Positions 1 to 7,744 of a stretch of DNA of 64,000 nt are shown here, one piece after another. Within the stretch, counting starts at the first letter, position 1. Every line of letters starts with the position of its first letter. The notes beneath the pieces are model-generated. The model saw only the letters and a list, made by a program, of their open reading frames with translations. It searched no databases and was not told where the DNA came from. The translations under genes were made by a program, and so were the position numbers. Source of the DNA: an uncultured Pelagibacteraceae bacterium. GTDB taxonomy: Bacteria > Pseudomonadota > Alphaproteobacteria > Pelagibacterales > Pelagibacteraceae. The stretch is taken from contig CACFVO010000003.1 of assembly GCA_902569785.1 (NCBI GenBank), forward strand, positions 1 through 64,000. The letters are read 5' to 3'.

Positions 1-759
1 GCACATCATAAATTATCTTGTAAAGAAAGATTTGAAACTTTTTTTGATAACAAACAATATGAATTAGTCAAAACGCCATTACCAAAAGATGACCCTTTGA
101 AATTTGAGGATAATAAGAAATATACAGATAGATTAAAATCGGCAAGAAAAGTTACTCAGCAGGATGATGCCGTTGCAATAGCTAAAGGTAAAGTTAGAAA
201 TATTAACGTTATAGTAGGTGCTCAAGATTTTAGATTCATTGGTGGATCTTTTGGTGCTGCCTCTGGAGAGGCGTTCATTGCAGGCATTCAACATTCTATA
301 GAAAACAATATGCCATTTATTTTTTTTAGTTGCAGTGGTGGCCAAAGGATGATGGAGTCATCCATTGCTTTAATGCAAATGTCTAGAACAACATTGGCAG
401 TGAACGAATTAAAGAAAAAAAATATTCCTTATATAGTTGTTTTAACAAATCCTACAACTGGAGGGGTAACAGCTTCTTGGGCTATGTTAGGAGACATTTT
501 AATTGCAGAACCTAAAGCGACTATTGGTTTTGCTGGAAGACGAGTAATTCAGGACACAGTAAGAGAAACTTTACCAGAAGAATTTCAGACAGCAGAATAT
601 GTAAAAGATCATGGCGGTATTGACCTTGTGGTTGAAAGAAAATATTTAAACTCAACCATAGGAACTTTACTAAATGTATTGTTGAAAAAAGCAGAGGCTC
701 AGGATAAAAATGAGTCATCTAATGTCACAATCGATCAATCTTTACAATCAGCTAGCTAA
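1..759 (+). CDS. accD: Acetyl-CoA carboxylase carboxyltransferase subunit beta (5' truncated by window)
   Basis: This is the beta half of the carboxyltransferase that, with AccA, moves the carboxyl group from biotin to acetyl-CoA to make malonyl-CoA, the first step of fatty acid synthesis in the cytoplasm. The frame is open from base 1 and reads through AHHKLSCKERFE, the segment that normally follows the N-terminal zinc finger, so about 45 residues lie outside the window. The track's TTG at base 97 is not the real start. Crotonase-fold landmarks are visible: GGSFGAASGEAF, the oxyanion-hole region SCSGGQRMMES and TTGGVTASWAMLGD. The 3' end overlaps folC by about 50 bp, an accD-folC order common in proteobacteria. 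Confidence 0.97.
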   Translation, partial: AHHKLSCKERFETFFDNKQYELVKTPLPKDDPLKFEDNKKYTDRLKSARKVTQQDDAVAIAKGKVRNINVIVGAQDFRFIGGSFGAASGEAFIAGIQHSIENNMPFIFFSCSGGQRMMESSIALMQMSRTTLAVNELKKKNIPYIVVLTNPTTGGVTASWAMLGDILIAEPKATIGFAGRRVIQDTVRETLPEEFQTAEYVKDHGGIDLVVERKYLNSTIGTLLNVLLKKAEAQDKNESSNVTIDQSLQSAS

Positions 760-1984
760 TCATAAGCTTTTTAATAAAACAGTTAATTTCGATCTCAAAA
801 GAATTAAATTAGCCTTAAAAAAATTAGACCACCCTGAGAAAAAACTAACTAATGTTATCCAAATAATAGGAAGTGACGGAAAATTTAGTGTACTCACTGC
901 GTTGAAGTTTTTTATAGAAGGTAACAAACAAACTGTCTCTACACATGTTTCGCCAAGTCTAAGAGATATTAGAGAAAGATTCTGGATGGGTAAAGATTAC
1001 TTAACTCATGCTGAAATCAAAAAAACAATCAAGATTATTGAAAAATTAAGAATACCATTAACTGTCTATGAAGTTCTTACATTAATTTTCATAATTAATG
1101 CCTCTCAAAAGAAGAATGACTATTGCATACAAGAAGCGGGGGCTTTATGGAGACTAGACTCAAATAATGTAATTGATTTTCCCCTGAAACAAATAGTAGT
1201 TAATATAAATAAACAACACTTAAATTTCCTTAGAAGAAAAACTTTAGATGAAGTTATCAAACAGAAAGTTGGTTTTTTAAGTCAATTTACTGATATTCAT
1301 ATTGGAAAACAAAAACCGAATGTTTTGAAGAAAATAAAACGATTATTAAAAAATAATAACAGCCAAATCAAATACTCGAGTTCTTGGAAGCTCATAAAGT
1401 TAAGAAATCATTTCTTTTACAAAGATAATAAAATAAAGATAAAATTAAATACAAAATATATACATTCAAAAGGTCTATTAGAGAATTTATGTTTGGCTAT
1501 AAACATTGCTTTAGATCTAAAAATTAATAAGGAAGTAATAGTTAAAGTGATTCCTAAAATTAGGTATCCAGCAAGGATTGACTATCTGAATAATGGTAAA
1601 CTAAGTAAAAAGATATTTAAAAATGAAAGAATCTTAATAGACGGGTGTCACTCAGAAACTAGTGGTCAAAATCTATATAACTACCTTAAAACTCTTAAAG
1701 TTCCAATTTATGGTATTTGGGCGATGACAAAAAATAAAGATCCAGATAGGTTTATAAAACAATTCAAAGGAATATTTAAAAAGATTATAACTATACCTAT
1801 AGAAAATGAATCTGCTACCTTATCAAATAAATTATTATTAAAAATAGCAAAAAAAAATAATTATGATTCAGAAACTTCTAAAAGTTTTGAAGAGTCGTTG
1901 AAAAAAATTACCTCAAAAGAAGAAAAAGTAATTTGTTGTTTTGGTAGTTTGTATTTTGCAGGAAATATTCTTAATAAAAATTAA
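710..1984 (+). CDS. folC: Folylpolyglutamate/dihydrofolate synthase family protein (divergent)
   Basis: This is a Mur-ligase-fold enzyme that would add glutamate to folates, and perhaps make dihydrofolate from dihydropteroate, in the cytoplasm. The 424-residue length and the position after accD fit FolC. The usual P-loop GTNGKGS reads GSDGKFS at residues 54-60, the central acidic motif reads EAGALWRLDSNNV, and the C-terminal DGAHNP motif reads DGCHSETSG, so every catalytic block is recognisable but altered. ATG 710 is preferred because AGGA lies five bases upstream; ATG 722 is an in-frame alternative. It overlaps accD by 50 bp and its tail overlaps convergent trxA by 4 bp. Altered substrate use is possible. 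Confidence 0.85.
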   Translation: MSHLMSQSINLYNQLANHKLFNKTVNFDLKRIKLALKKLDHPEKKLTNVIQIIGSDGKFSVLTALKFFIEGNKQTVSTHVSPSLRDIRERFWMGKDYLTHAEIKKTIKIIEKLRIPLTVYEVLTLIFIINASQKKNDYCIQEAGALWRLDSNNVIDFPLKQIVVNINKQHLNFLRRKTLDEVIKQKVGFLSQFTDIHIGKQKPNVLKKIKRLLKNNNSQIKYSSSWKLIKLRNHFFYKDNKIKIKLNTKYIHSKGLLENLCLAINIALDLKINKEVIVKVIPKIRYPARIDYLNNGKLSKKIFKNERILIDGCHSETSGQNLYNYLKTLKVPIYGIWAMTKNKDPDRFIKQFKGIFKKIITIPIENESATLSNKLLLKIAKKNNYDSETSKSFEESLKKITSKEEKVICCFGSLYFAGNILNKN

Positions 1985-2298
1985 ATTTTATTTTTCTTAA
2001 GAAAGTCAACAAGGTCAGCTTTATTTGTAGCACCAACTTTAATAGCTTTTTGTTCACCATTAACAAAAAGAATCATAGTTGGAATTCCTTTCACAGAAAA
2101 TTGCGTTGGAACATTTGGTTCTTCGTCAATATTATGCTTTGCTATTGTAACATCTTTCATCTCGTTAGAAATTTCTTCTAGAATCGGAGAAATCTGAACA
2201 CAAGGTCCGCACCATGGTGCCCAAAAATCTAAATATAAATTCTTATGTTCTTTTTTAAGTTTTTCAAAAGTTTCATCTGTTGATTTAATAGTTGCCAT
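1981..2298 (-). CDS. trxA: Thioredoxin
   Basis: This is a small cytoplasmic dithiol-disulfide oxidoreductase that would reduce ribonucleotide reductase, methionine sulfoxide reductase and other clients. The 105-residue protein has the active site WAPWCGPCVQ near residue 30 and the conserved cis-proline segment KGIPTMILF near residue 73. There is no signal peptide. It is a single gene converging on folC with a 4 bp overlap of stop regions, and it lies downstream of sbcB in the same direction with a 34 bp gap. The assignment rests on the complete fold-defining motifs. Confidence 0.97.
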   Translation of the reverse strand: MATIKSTDETFEKLKKEHKNLYLDFWAPWCGPCVQISPILEEISNEMKDVTIAKHNIDEEPNVPTQFSVKGIPTMILFVNGEQKAIKVGATNKADLVDFLKKNKI

Positions 2299-2332
2299 AC
2301 ATCTTTAATAAATAATTTTAATTTAAAGTCAA

Positions 2333-3754
2333 CTAAACAGAAGAGTAAAATTTTTCTAAATCTTCAACGTATGCGTTAATTTCATTGAGGATGACTAGCT
2401 TTTCAGGTTGTTCTTCTTTTTCGAATTTAGCTCTAAGAGTATCTATTTCCGAATAAGTTCTTGGAATTGTATTCCATTTTTCATTATTTGTGCTTAGCAG
2501 TTTTTTAGCTATGTCCTTATGAATTAAATTATACTCTGTCTTACTCAAAATTTCAGGCTTTTCAATATAAAGAAGTTTTTTTCCAAAATGTTGAAGTCTT
2601 TCGTCTTTAAATTTAGTTAGAACTGATAATTTTTTGTTCCAATCTGCCCTATGAAATTCAGGCATTATCTTATTGTCTTCATTAGAAGTAAACTTAGTAT
2701 AAATGCTTTCTTCGCTATATAAATCCTCCTGGGATTTAGATTGTTCTTTTTCTTCAATTTCAAAACGCTTTATAGATGCAATTTTTTCTGCAAATTCTTT
2801 ATTATCTTTCACAAGTTTAGCTCTTGATTCCAATTTGGCTGTTCCAATCATTTTATATTCATCAAATTTATCACCGTAAGATGGGTTCATTATAACAGGA
2901 TGCTTATTGTGTCTTACAGTTCTTATAAATTTCGGTTGTTTTTTCATAGCTACTGTAAGTTCTTGAATTGGCATTTTTAAATAAATGTTGGGATCATGTC
3001 TTAAATCGAAGCATAATGGCCATTGGTATTGAGGATGTTGGCAAATAAAAGTTTGAACATAAGGTCTGCTTTTTCCGTAAAAATATTCATTAGTACAAAA
3101 TAGTAACTCTTTCTGGATCAATTTTAATGTTTGGTTTTTATCCAAAGTTAACAAACTAGCTTTCCAAACATTGGGTGCTTTATTAGCGATTAACTTAGCT
3201 ATACCAACTGTAGCCATGACATCTCCTATTGCACTGTGGGCATCTCCATGATCAATTCCATTTAAAGGCGCCATTTGATCCAATTTGTAAACATCATTGC
3301 CTTTCTCATTTACTGAATTTTTAAGTGTATTTGGGTAATAGAGATTTGCAGCACGGGCAAGACTTAAGACGTCTCCCCTTGTATTGCCGTTAGTACTAGT
3401 AATGTATGGATATTCTAAAGTTTGAAAAAGAGTAGACCTTAAAAATTCTTCGTCAAATTCAATGCTGTTGAATCCAATATAAGTAGCTTTTCCCCAACGT
3501 TGTAGAGTTTCAACAAAACTTCTTATCATTTGATAGTGTGAGAGATTAGAGTTCTTTAACATTTTCGGTGAAGTTTTGTTTACTATCAAAGCCATTGCTT
3601 CAGGAATAATTCCTGGATTTAATCTACATCTTGCATCAAAACGATCTAATTCCTCTAAATTATCATTTGTTAGCACTGCCCCGATTTGGATGATCTGACC
3701 CCAAAATTTATTAGATGAGCTGGTCTCAAAATCATAAAAGACAAAATTTGACAT
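2333..3754 (-). CDS. sbcB: Exodeoxyribonuclease I
   Basis: This is a processive 3'-5' single-strand DNA exonuclease acting in recombination and mismatch repair. It is a DEDDh nuclease: YDFETSSSNKFWGQIIQ at the N-terminus supplies the first Asp and Glu, GFNSIEFDEEFL near residue 115 the second Asp, and GDAHSAIGDVMAT near residue 170 the catalytic His and last Asp. The 473-residue length matches E. coli ExoI, including the SH3-like and C-terminal helical region. It is six bases downstream of rmuC, so the two DNA-recombination genes probably share a transcript. Confidence 0.95.
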   Translation of the reverse strand: MSNFVFYDFETSSSNKFWGQIIQIGAVLTNDNLEELDRFDARCRLNPGIIPEAMALIVNKTSPKMLKNSNLSHYQMIRSFVETLQRWGKATYIGFNSIEFDEEFLRSTLFQTLEYPYITSTNGNTRGDVLSLARAANLYYPNTLKNSVNEKGNDVYKLDQMAPLNGIDHGDAHSAIGDVMATVGIAKLIANKAPNVWKASLLTLDKNQTLKLIQKELLFCTNEYFYGKSRPYVQTFICQHPQYQWPLCFDLRHDPNIYLKMPIQELTVAMKKQPKFIRTVRHNKHPVIMNPSYGDKFDEYKMIGTAKLESRAKLVKDNKEFAEKIASIKRFEIEEKEQSKSQEDLYSEESIYTKFTSNEDNKIMPEFHRADWNKKLSVLTKFKDERLQHFGKKLLYIEKPEILSKTEYNLIHKDIAKKLLSTNNEKWNTIPRTYSEIDTLRAKFEKEEQPEKLVILNEINAYVEDLEKFYSSV

Positions 3755-3760
3755 ATTGAT

Positions 3761-4789
3761 TTACTTTAAAACTTTTATCTTTTCAGGATTTTCTTTCAGC
3801 GAGTCTTTTATTTGTTCAGGATCTTTTATGTTTCCAAGCGTATTCATTATTGATCTAGCATCTCTACCAAAACCATCGGTGGCAGTCATAGCTTGTTCTA
3901 ACTTCTTTCTAAGATCTTTAATTCCATCGAAATGCTTTTCAAATCTCGAACTAATATTTCTCAAATCACTATAAATTTGTGTTGCATGTTGCTGAACTTT
4001 TAATGTTTGAAATCCTAAATGATAAGATTGTAACAAGGCAGATAAAGTATTAGGGCCTGAAACCGTAACCTTATATTTTATTCTAAGTTCTTGTAATAAT
4101 AATTCTTTTGTTTTTGGATCTCTATAGCTTGAGAGTTCAGAGAACAGTCCTTCAGTTGGAACATAAACAATTGCAAAATCAGTGCTTTTAGGTGGAGCTA
4201 TATATTTTGCTTGAACTGTTTTAGCTTTTAGTCTGAAAGCTGCTGCCAAATCTTTTCTTGCTTCTGCTTGAGCCTCTTTATCATTAGCATTATAGGCATC
4301 ATCAATCGCTTTATATTTTTCGACAGGCCAATGACTATCAATAGGTAATAAAACATCTTGAAGCTTTATAGCAAATTCAACTGTCTCAGATGTATCATCT
4401 TTCATTTTTGCATTAGCTATAAATTGTGATGCGGGTAATAAGTCTTTTAGAAGAGCACCTAATCCAAATTCTGCAAGTGTTCCATATGTTTTTACACCAC
4501 TTAAAATTCTACTAAAATTATCTTGGCTTTTATTTAATTCACTGACTTGTTGATTAAATATAGAAACTTTTTCATCAACTTTGGTTAGAGCTCCAGTCAT
4601 ATCTTTTGCAATCTCTTTGCTCATAGAACCAAAAGATTGGCTGAAAGAATTTTTTAAAGAATTTACTTCGTCTTTAAATATTTGCTCATTATTTTTTTCT
4701 TCAGGCTGTTTACGTTTTAATAATATTATTAAAACAAATAAATTGACGCCTAACAGAAGCAATATAACTACACTTACTATCGAATCCAT
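3761..4789 (-). CDS. rmuC: DNA recombination protein RmuC homolog
   Basis: RmuC-family proteins limit recombination at inverted repeats and carry a nuclease-like fold. The 342-residue protein starts with one membrane helix (residues about 3-25), then a coiled coil (about 35-95), then the RmuC core with KAKTVQAKYIAPPKSTDFAIVYVPTEGLF and the helix GPNTLSALLQSYHLGFQ, both typical of the family. It is shorter than E. coli RmuC (about 475 residues) because the coiled coil is reduced. It lies between rlmN (17 bp upstream) and sbcB (6 bp downstream). The biochemical role of RmuC is only partly known in any organism. Confidence 0.93.
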   Translation of the reverse strand: MDSIVSVVILLLLGVNLFVLIILLKRKQPEEKNNEQIFKDEVNSLKNSFSQSFGSMSKEIAKDMTGALTKVDEKVSIFNQQVSELNKSQDNFSRILSGVKTYGTLAEFGLGALLKDLLPASQFIANAKMKDDTSETVEFAIKLQDVLLPIDSHWPVEKYKAIDDAYNANDKEAQAEARKDLAAAFRLKAKTVQAKYIAPPKSTDFAIVYVPTEGLFSELSSYRDPKTKELLLQELRIKYKVTVSGPNTLSALLQSYHLGFQTLKVQQHATQIYSDLRNISSRFEKHFDGIKDLRKKLEQAMTATDGFGRDARSIMNTLGNIKDPEQIKDSLKENPEKIKVLK

Positions 4790-4806
4790 AATACATTATA
4801 TAACAT

Positions 4807-5895
4807 TTAATTATTTAATGCTTTTTTATTTGCTAAAGAACCACATGACGCATTAATATCTCTGCCTCTGCTTCTTCTAAACAAAGAGAGAAATCCTGCA
4901 TCTTGTATAGTCTTTGAAAATTTATCAATACTCTCTTGAGTTGCTGCCTTAAAATTTTTGTTTGATAGAGGATTAAACTCAATCAAATTCAATTTTGAGG
5001 GAACTTTTTTCATAATCTTTATTAATTCTTTAGCGTGTTCATTTGTTAAGTTTTCATCTAAACATATCCACTCAATAAAAATTGGCAATTTTGTTTTTTC
5101 ATAATATTTTTTCAACTGAGGTATTAATGAATTAATCGAATACTTATCATTAATAGGCATTAACTCTGATCTATGTTTTGATATTGAGCTATGTAAACTC
5201 CATGCTAGATAAACATCTAATTCATTAGCTGCCCATTCAATAGCATCTATATTATCCTTTTTAATTCCAACACCTACAGTGCTAACTGTTATTCTTGTTC
5301 TTCCATATTCTAAACCATCCTTATTTTTTGAATTATCTATAGCAATTTTAACATTGTCTAAATTTAAAAAAGGAGATCCTTCGCCCATTAAAACTTGATT
5401 TGTAATCTTTTTTTGAGTGGACCAATCGTCAATATAATCCTTACATAAAATAATTTGAGAAATAATTTCCCCAGGAGATAAGTTTCTAACCAATTTTTTA
5501 GAAATTTGAGCGGTTGCACAAAATTCACAAGACAGGTAGCATCCCACTGAAACTGATAAGCAAATCGTATATCTGCTTTGTGCTTTATCTGGAATTAAAA
5601 CTGTTTCAACATTTCTTTTGTCTTGAAGTTCTAGAAGAAATTTGATTGTTCCATCTCTAGATTTTTGAATATCTATAATTTTTGGTTTATCCAAACTAAT
5701 CAAATTTTTAATTTTATTTCTTAACTCAATTCCAAATGTTGTTAGTTCATCAAAACTTTTTATATTTTTCTTGTAAACAGCATTAAAAAGCTGTTGGGAT
5801 CTCATTTTAGCTTTACCCGGCTCAACTTCTGCACATTCTACCAAAAATGCCTTAAGCTGATCAAAGTTTAAGTCATAGAAATTTTGTTTTTCCAT
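4807..5895 (-). CDS. rlmN: Dual-specificity 23S rRNA A2503 / tRNA A37 C2-methyltransferase
   Basis: This is a radical-SAM enzyme that methylates C2 of A2503 in 23S rRNA and of A37 in some tRNAs. The 362-residue protein shows the cluster motif CYLSCEFC (CxxxCxxC) near residue 118, the GEGSPFLNLDN segment near residue 170, and the C-terminal methyl-carrier cysteine in GRDINASCGSLA, the combination that separates RlmN/Cfr from other radical-SAM proteins. It lacks evident features of Cfr resistance enzymes and is chromosomal housekeeping. It begins a minus-strand run rlmN-rmuC-sbcB-trxA with short gaps. A hairpin that may end the upstream 63-residue gene stands 20 bp before its start. Confidence 0.96.
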   Translation of the reverse strand: MEKQNFYDLNFDQLKAFLVECAEVEPGKAKMRSQQLFNAVYKKNIKSFDELTTFGIELRNKIKNLISLDKPKIIDIQKSRDGTIKFLLELQDKRNVETVLIPDKAQSRYTICLSVSVGCYLSCEFCATAQISKKLVRNLSPGEIISQIILCKDYIDDWSTQKKITNQVLMGEGSPFLNLDNVKIAIDNSKNKDGLEYGRTRITVSTVGVGIKKDNIDAIEWAANELDVYLAWSLHSSISKHRSELMPINDKYSINSLIPQLKKYYEKTKLPIFIEWICLDENLTNEHAKELIKIMKKVPSKLNLIEFNPLSNKNFKAATQESIDKFSKTIQDAGFLSLFRRSRGRDINASCGSLANKKALNN

Positions 5896-5914
5896 TTTAA
5901 AAATTATAAATCTT

Positions 5915-5938
5915 GAGAGGGGTTTTTAAACCCCTCTC
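5915..5938 (-). terminator. Hairpin between the 63-residue gene and rlmN
   Basis: The perfect inverted repeat GAGAGGGGTTT / AAACCCCTCTC forms an 11 bp arm pair with almost no loop, so about ten pairs would form in RNA. It sits just after the stop codon of the 63-residue gene on the minus strand and is followed in that direction by an A/T-rich stretch (AAGATTTATAATTTT). It is one of very few strong GC-containing hairpins in the window. It probably terminates the small gene, though some read-through into rlmN is possible. Confidence 0.7.
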
Positions 5939-5948
5939 TATATAAAAG

Positions 5949-6140
5949 TTAAATATTCTCTGGTGATTTTTTTAAATGCTTAAGAACTTTACCGGCATTA
6001 ATGCCCTCTTTAATTCTATATCCAGAAGTTCCATTAGCGTTAGCTTCTACTGCTTTTCTGGACTTTTGCATTTTGTTAAGAAATTCAGCCTGAGATTTGC
6101 TTCGGCTGAATTCATTTAACAATTTAGTGTGTCTACCCAT
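5949..6140 (-). CDS. Small conserved-looking hypothetical protein, 63 residues
   Basis: I do not recognise this protein. It starts MGRHTKLLNEFSRSKSQ, is basic (many Lys/Arg), has no signal peptide or membrane helix, and is predicted mostly helical with a Gly/Asn-rich bend (ANANGTSGYRIKEG). It is a real gene rather than a shadow: a strong ribosome site (AAGGAGAG) lies seven bases before the ATG, nothing overlaps it on the other strand, and a hairpin follows its stop. It is divergent from the plus-strand operon starting at 6263. A nucleic-acid or ribosome-associated role is a guess from the charge only. Confidence 0.75.
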   Translation of the reverse strand: MGRHTKLLNEFSRSKSQAEFLNKMQKSRKAVEANANGTSGYRIKEGINAGKVLKHLKKSPENI

Positions 6141-6179
6141 TACACTCTCCTTGTTTTATATTATTCAACCTACTTTTAA

Positions 6180-6220
6180 CTCATGTAGATGAGCCACTTT
6201 CTTACCATGTGGATGGTAAG
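6180..6220. promoter_or_regulatory. Two tandem small hairpins in a divergent intergenic region
   Basis: CTCAT-GTAG-ATGAG (6180-6193) is followed seven bases later by CTTACCAT-GTGG-ATGGTAAG (6201-6220). Both stems close on the same apical sequence CAT-GTRG-ATG. They lie in the 122 bp gap between the minus-strand 63-residue gene and the plus-strand operon, upstream of the likely promoter of either. Possible roles are a 5' leader structure, a protein-binding site or a short RNA; nothing in the sequence decides between them. Confidence 0.5.
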
Positions 6221-6262
6221 TGAATTATAATATATAAGTATTAAACTATCAATAGTTGTAAA

Positions 6263-6418
6263 ATGAATAATAAAACCTTAGGAATAATTGCAATAGTATT
6301 TGGAAGTCTAGTCCTATACAGCGAACAGGAATATGCTTGGATAATATCGGCAATATTTATTGGAATAGGAACTGGTATTTGGTTTTGGAAAGATAAAAAA
6401 AGCGATACAGAAAAATAA
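6263..6418 (+). CDS. Small membrane protein, 51 residues (not in ORF track)
   Basis: The reading frame from ATG 6263 to TAA 6416-6418 encodes 51 residues starting MNNKTLGIIAIVFGSLVLYS. It has two hydrophobic segments (about residues 6-19 and 25-42, the second with IFIGIGTGIWFW) separated by a short polar turn, and a charged tail WKDKKSDTEK, so it should be a two-helix inner-membrane protein. One base separates its stop from the start of the next gene, which suggests translational coupling. I do not recognise the family. Its codon use resembles the neighbours, which supports a real gene. Confidence 0.65.
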   Translation: MNNKTLGIIAIVFGSLVLYSEQEYAWIISAIFIGIGTGIWFWKDKKSDTEK

Positions 6419-6419
6419 T

Positions 6420-6998
6420 ATGTCTAAACGAATTTTTGTTGTTTACGGTCATCATAATACAAAAAAATGTTTCAACCAGAAAATTAGAGACACTTTTATT
6501 TCTGAAGCTAAAAAATTAGGTCATGAAATTGATTTAATAAATTTACATGATGAAAAACCTATACCTTTTTACGATGGTTCAGAACCTAGTGAACAGATTT
6601 TAAATTATAGAAAAAGATTAGAAAATAGTGATGTGCTATTTATGATCTCACCATGCTACAATTTAAGGGCAACAGCTATTTTAGAAAATTGGATAGACCT
6701 TGTTCTCGCTCCTAAATGGTTTTTTGCTTTTAAAAGACTTGTTGGAAATTGGGGGTATCCTGTTGCTGGTGCGATGAAAGGCCGTCAGGCGATTATGTCG
6801 ATGAGTTATGGAGGTAACTGGTTTAGTATTCAAACCTGGTTTCAAAATATTCCTTTTAGAAGAATAAAAGCAGGAGTTCTTAAGCTTGGAGGCATGAAGA
6901 CAACTTATATAAGATTTTATGAAGTTTTACCTGGAATGACTGAGAAAAAATTTACAAATCATATGGAAAGAGTAAGAAAATTAGTAAAAAAATTATAA
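6420..6998 (+). CDS. Flavodoxin-fold NAD(P)H-dependent oxidoreductase (Flavodoxin_2 family)
   Basis: This is probably an FMN- or FAD-binding quinone/NAD(P)H reductase of the MdaB/KefF/NQO1 type. The 192-residue protein opens with the flavodoxin beta-strand KRIFVVYGHHNTKKCFNQKI, has the second loop LFMISPCYNLRATAILENWIDLV near residue 80, where family members contact flavin and dimer partner, and GRQAIMSMSYGGNWFSIQ near residue 120. No signal peptide is present. It is the second gene of a compact operon with two tiny proteins, an SRAP protein and a dioxygenase. The substrate cannot be read from the sequence. Confidence 0.82.
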   Translation: MSKRIFVVYGHHNTKKCFNQKIRDTFISEAKKLGHEIDLINLHDEKPIPFYDGSEPSEQILNYRKRLENSDVLFMISPCYNLRATAILENWIDLVLAPKWFFAFKRLVGNWGYPVAGAMKGRQAIMSMSYGGNWFSIQTWFQNIPFRRIKAGVLKLGGMKTTYIRFYEVLPGMTEKKFTNHMERVRKLVKKL

Positions 6999-7007
6999 AT
7001 TCAATGA

Positions 7008-7118
7008 ATGTCTAAAAGGTATAGTGGTAAAAGCAACAAAGATAGAAGCTTTATGAAAAAAGCTAAACTCACTCTTAAAGAAAAAAGAAAACTTAAGAGA
7101 GAAAAGAAAAAGAAATAA
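7008..7118 (+). CDS. Highly basic 36-residue protein coupled to the SRAP gene (not in ORF track)
   Basis: The ORF runs from ATG 7008 to TAA 7116-7118 and its last A is the first base of the next gene's ATG (TAATG), a classic stop-start coupling. The product begins MSKRYSGKSNKDRSFMKKAK and ends in a run of Lys/Arg/Glu; close to half the residues are Lys or Arg, with no hydrophobic core. It could be a nucleic-acid-binding or ribosome-associated micro-protein, or a leader peptide that sets translation of the SRAP gene. It starts ten bases after the reductase stop. I do not recognise a family. Confidence 0.6.
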   Translation: MSKRYSGKSNKDRSFMKKAKLTLKEKRKLKREKKKK

Positions 7119-7744
7119 TGTGTGGAAGGTACGTAATCTCTAAACCTGTTAGTAAAACAATTGATCTTGTTAAAACTAATATTAAAGTTGAGGATACAGA
7201 CAATTATAATGCTCATCCTTCACAAAAACTACCTATTATAAAATCATATACAAACGGAAAAGCACTTGAATTATGTGAGTGGGGGCTGGTGCCTGCTTGG
7301 TCTAAAAAACTTGATAAATTTTCTCCACTTATTAATGCAAGAAAAGAAACTCTTATGGAAAAAGTTACCTTTAAAAATTTAATACAGAATTCAAGATGTG
7401 TGGTGCCGGCTGATGGTTATTATGAGTGGAAACGAGAAGATAAAAATAAAATTCCTTATTATTTTACCAAAGAGGATGATAACATGATGTTTTTTGCAGC
7501 TATTCACCAAAACAATCAATTTTGCATAATAACAAGAGAAGCTACAGAAAAAATTAACACCATTCATCATAGAGAGCCTTTGATTATTAATCAAAGTCAG
7601 ATTAATAATTATTTAAATGTTAAAAAAGAAGCTATGGAAATCTTGAATTCTATTAAACCACCTAATTTAAAATTTCATGAAATATCAAAAGATGTAAATA
7701 ATCCTATCAATAATGACCCTGCTTTAATTAAACCCATAAATTAA
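7118..7744 (+). CDS. SOS response-associated peptidase (SRAP/YedK/HMCES family)
   Basis: SRAP proteins trap abasic sites in single-stranded DNA by forming a thiazolidine link through their N-terminal cysteine and so protect replication forks. The 208-residue protein starts MCGRYVISK, giving Cys2 after Met removal, and keeps the other active-site blocks: INARKETL (Asn), PADGYYEWKRED (Glu) and TIHHREPLII (His). The start at 7118 is fixed by the need for Cys2. It overlaps the 36-residue ORF by one base and abuts the dioxygenase gene with no gap. No LexA box was searched for systematically, so SOS control is unproven here. Confidence 0.95.
   Translation: MCGRYVISKPVSKTIDLVKTNIKVEDTDNYNAHPSQKLPIIKSYTNGKALELCEWGLVPAWSKKLDKFSPLINARKETLMEKVTFKNLIQNSRCVVPADGYYEWKREDKNKIPYYFTKEDDNMMFFAAIHQNNQFCIITREATEKINTIHHREPLIINQSQINNYLNVKKEAMEILNSIKPPNLKFHEISKDVNNPINNDPALIKPIN

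Noticed and set aside
7001-7216. 71-residue minus-strand ORF over the 36-residue gene
   Set aside because: Its F/L/S-rich sequence is the complement of the Lys-rich ORF and of the SRAP start; the plus-strand reading has the coupled stop-start junction.
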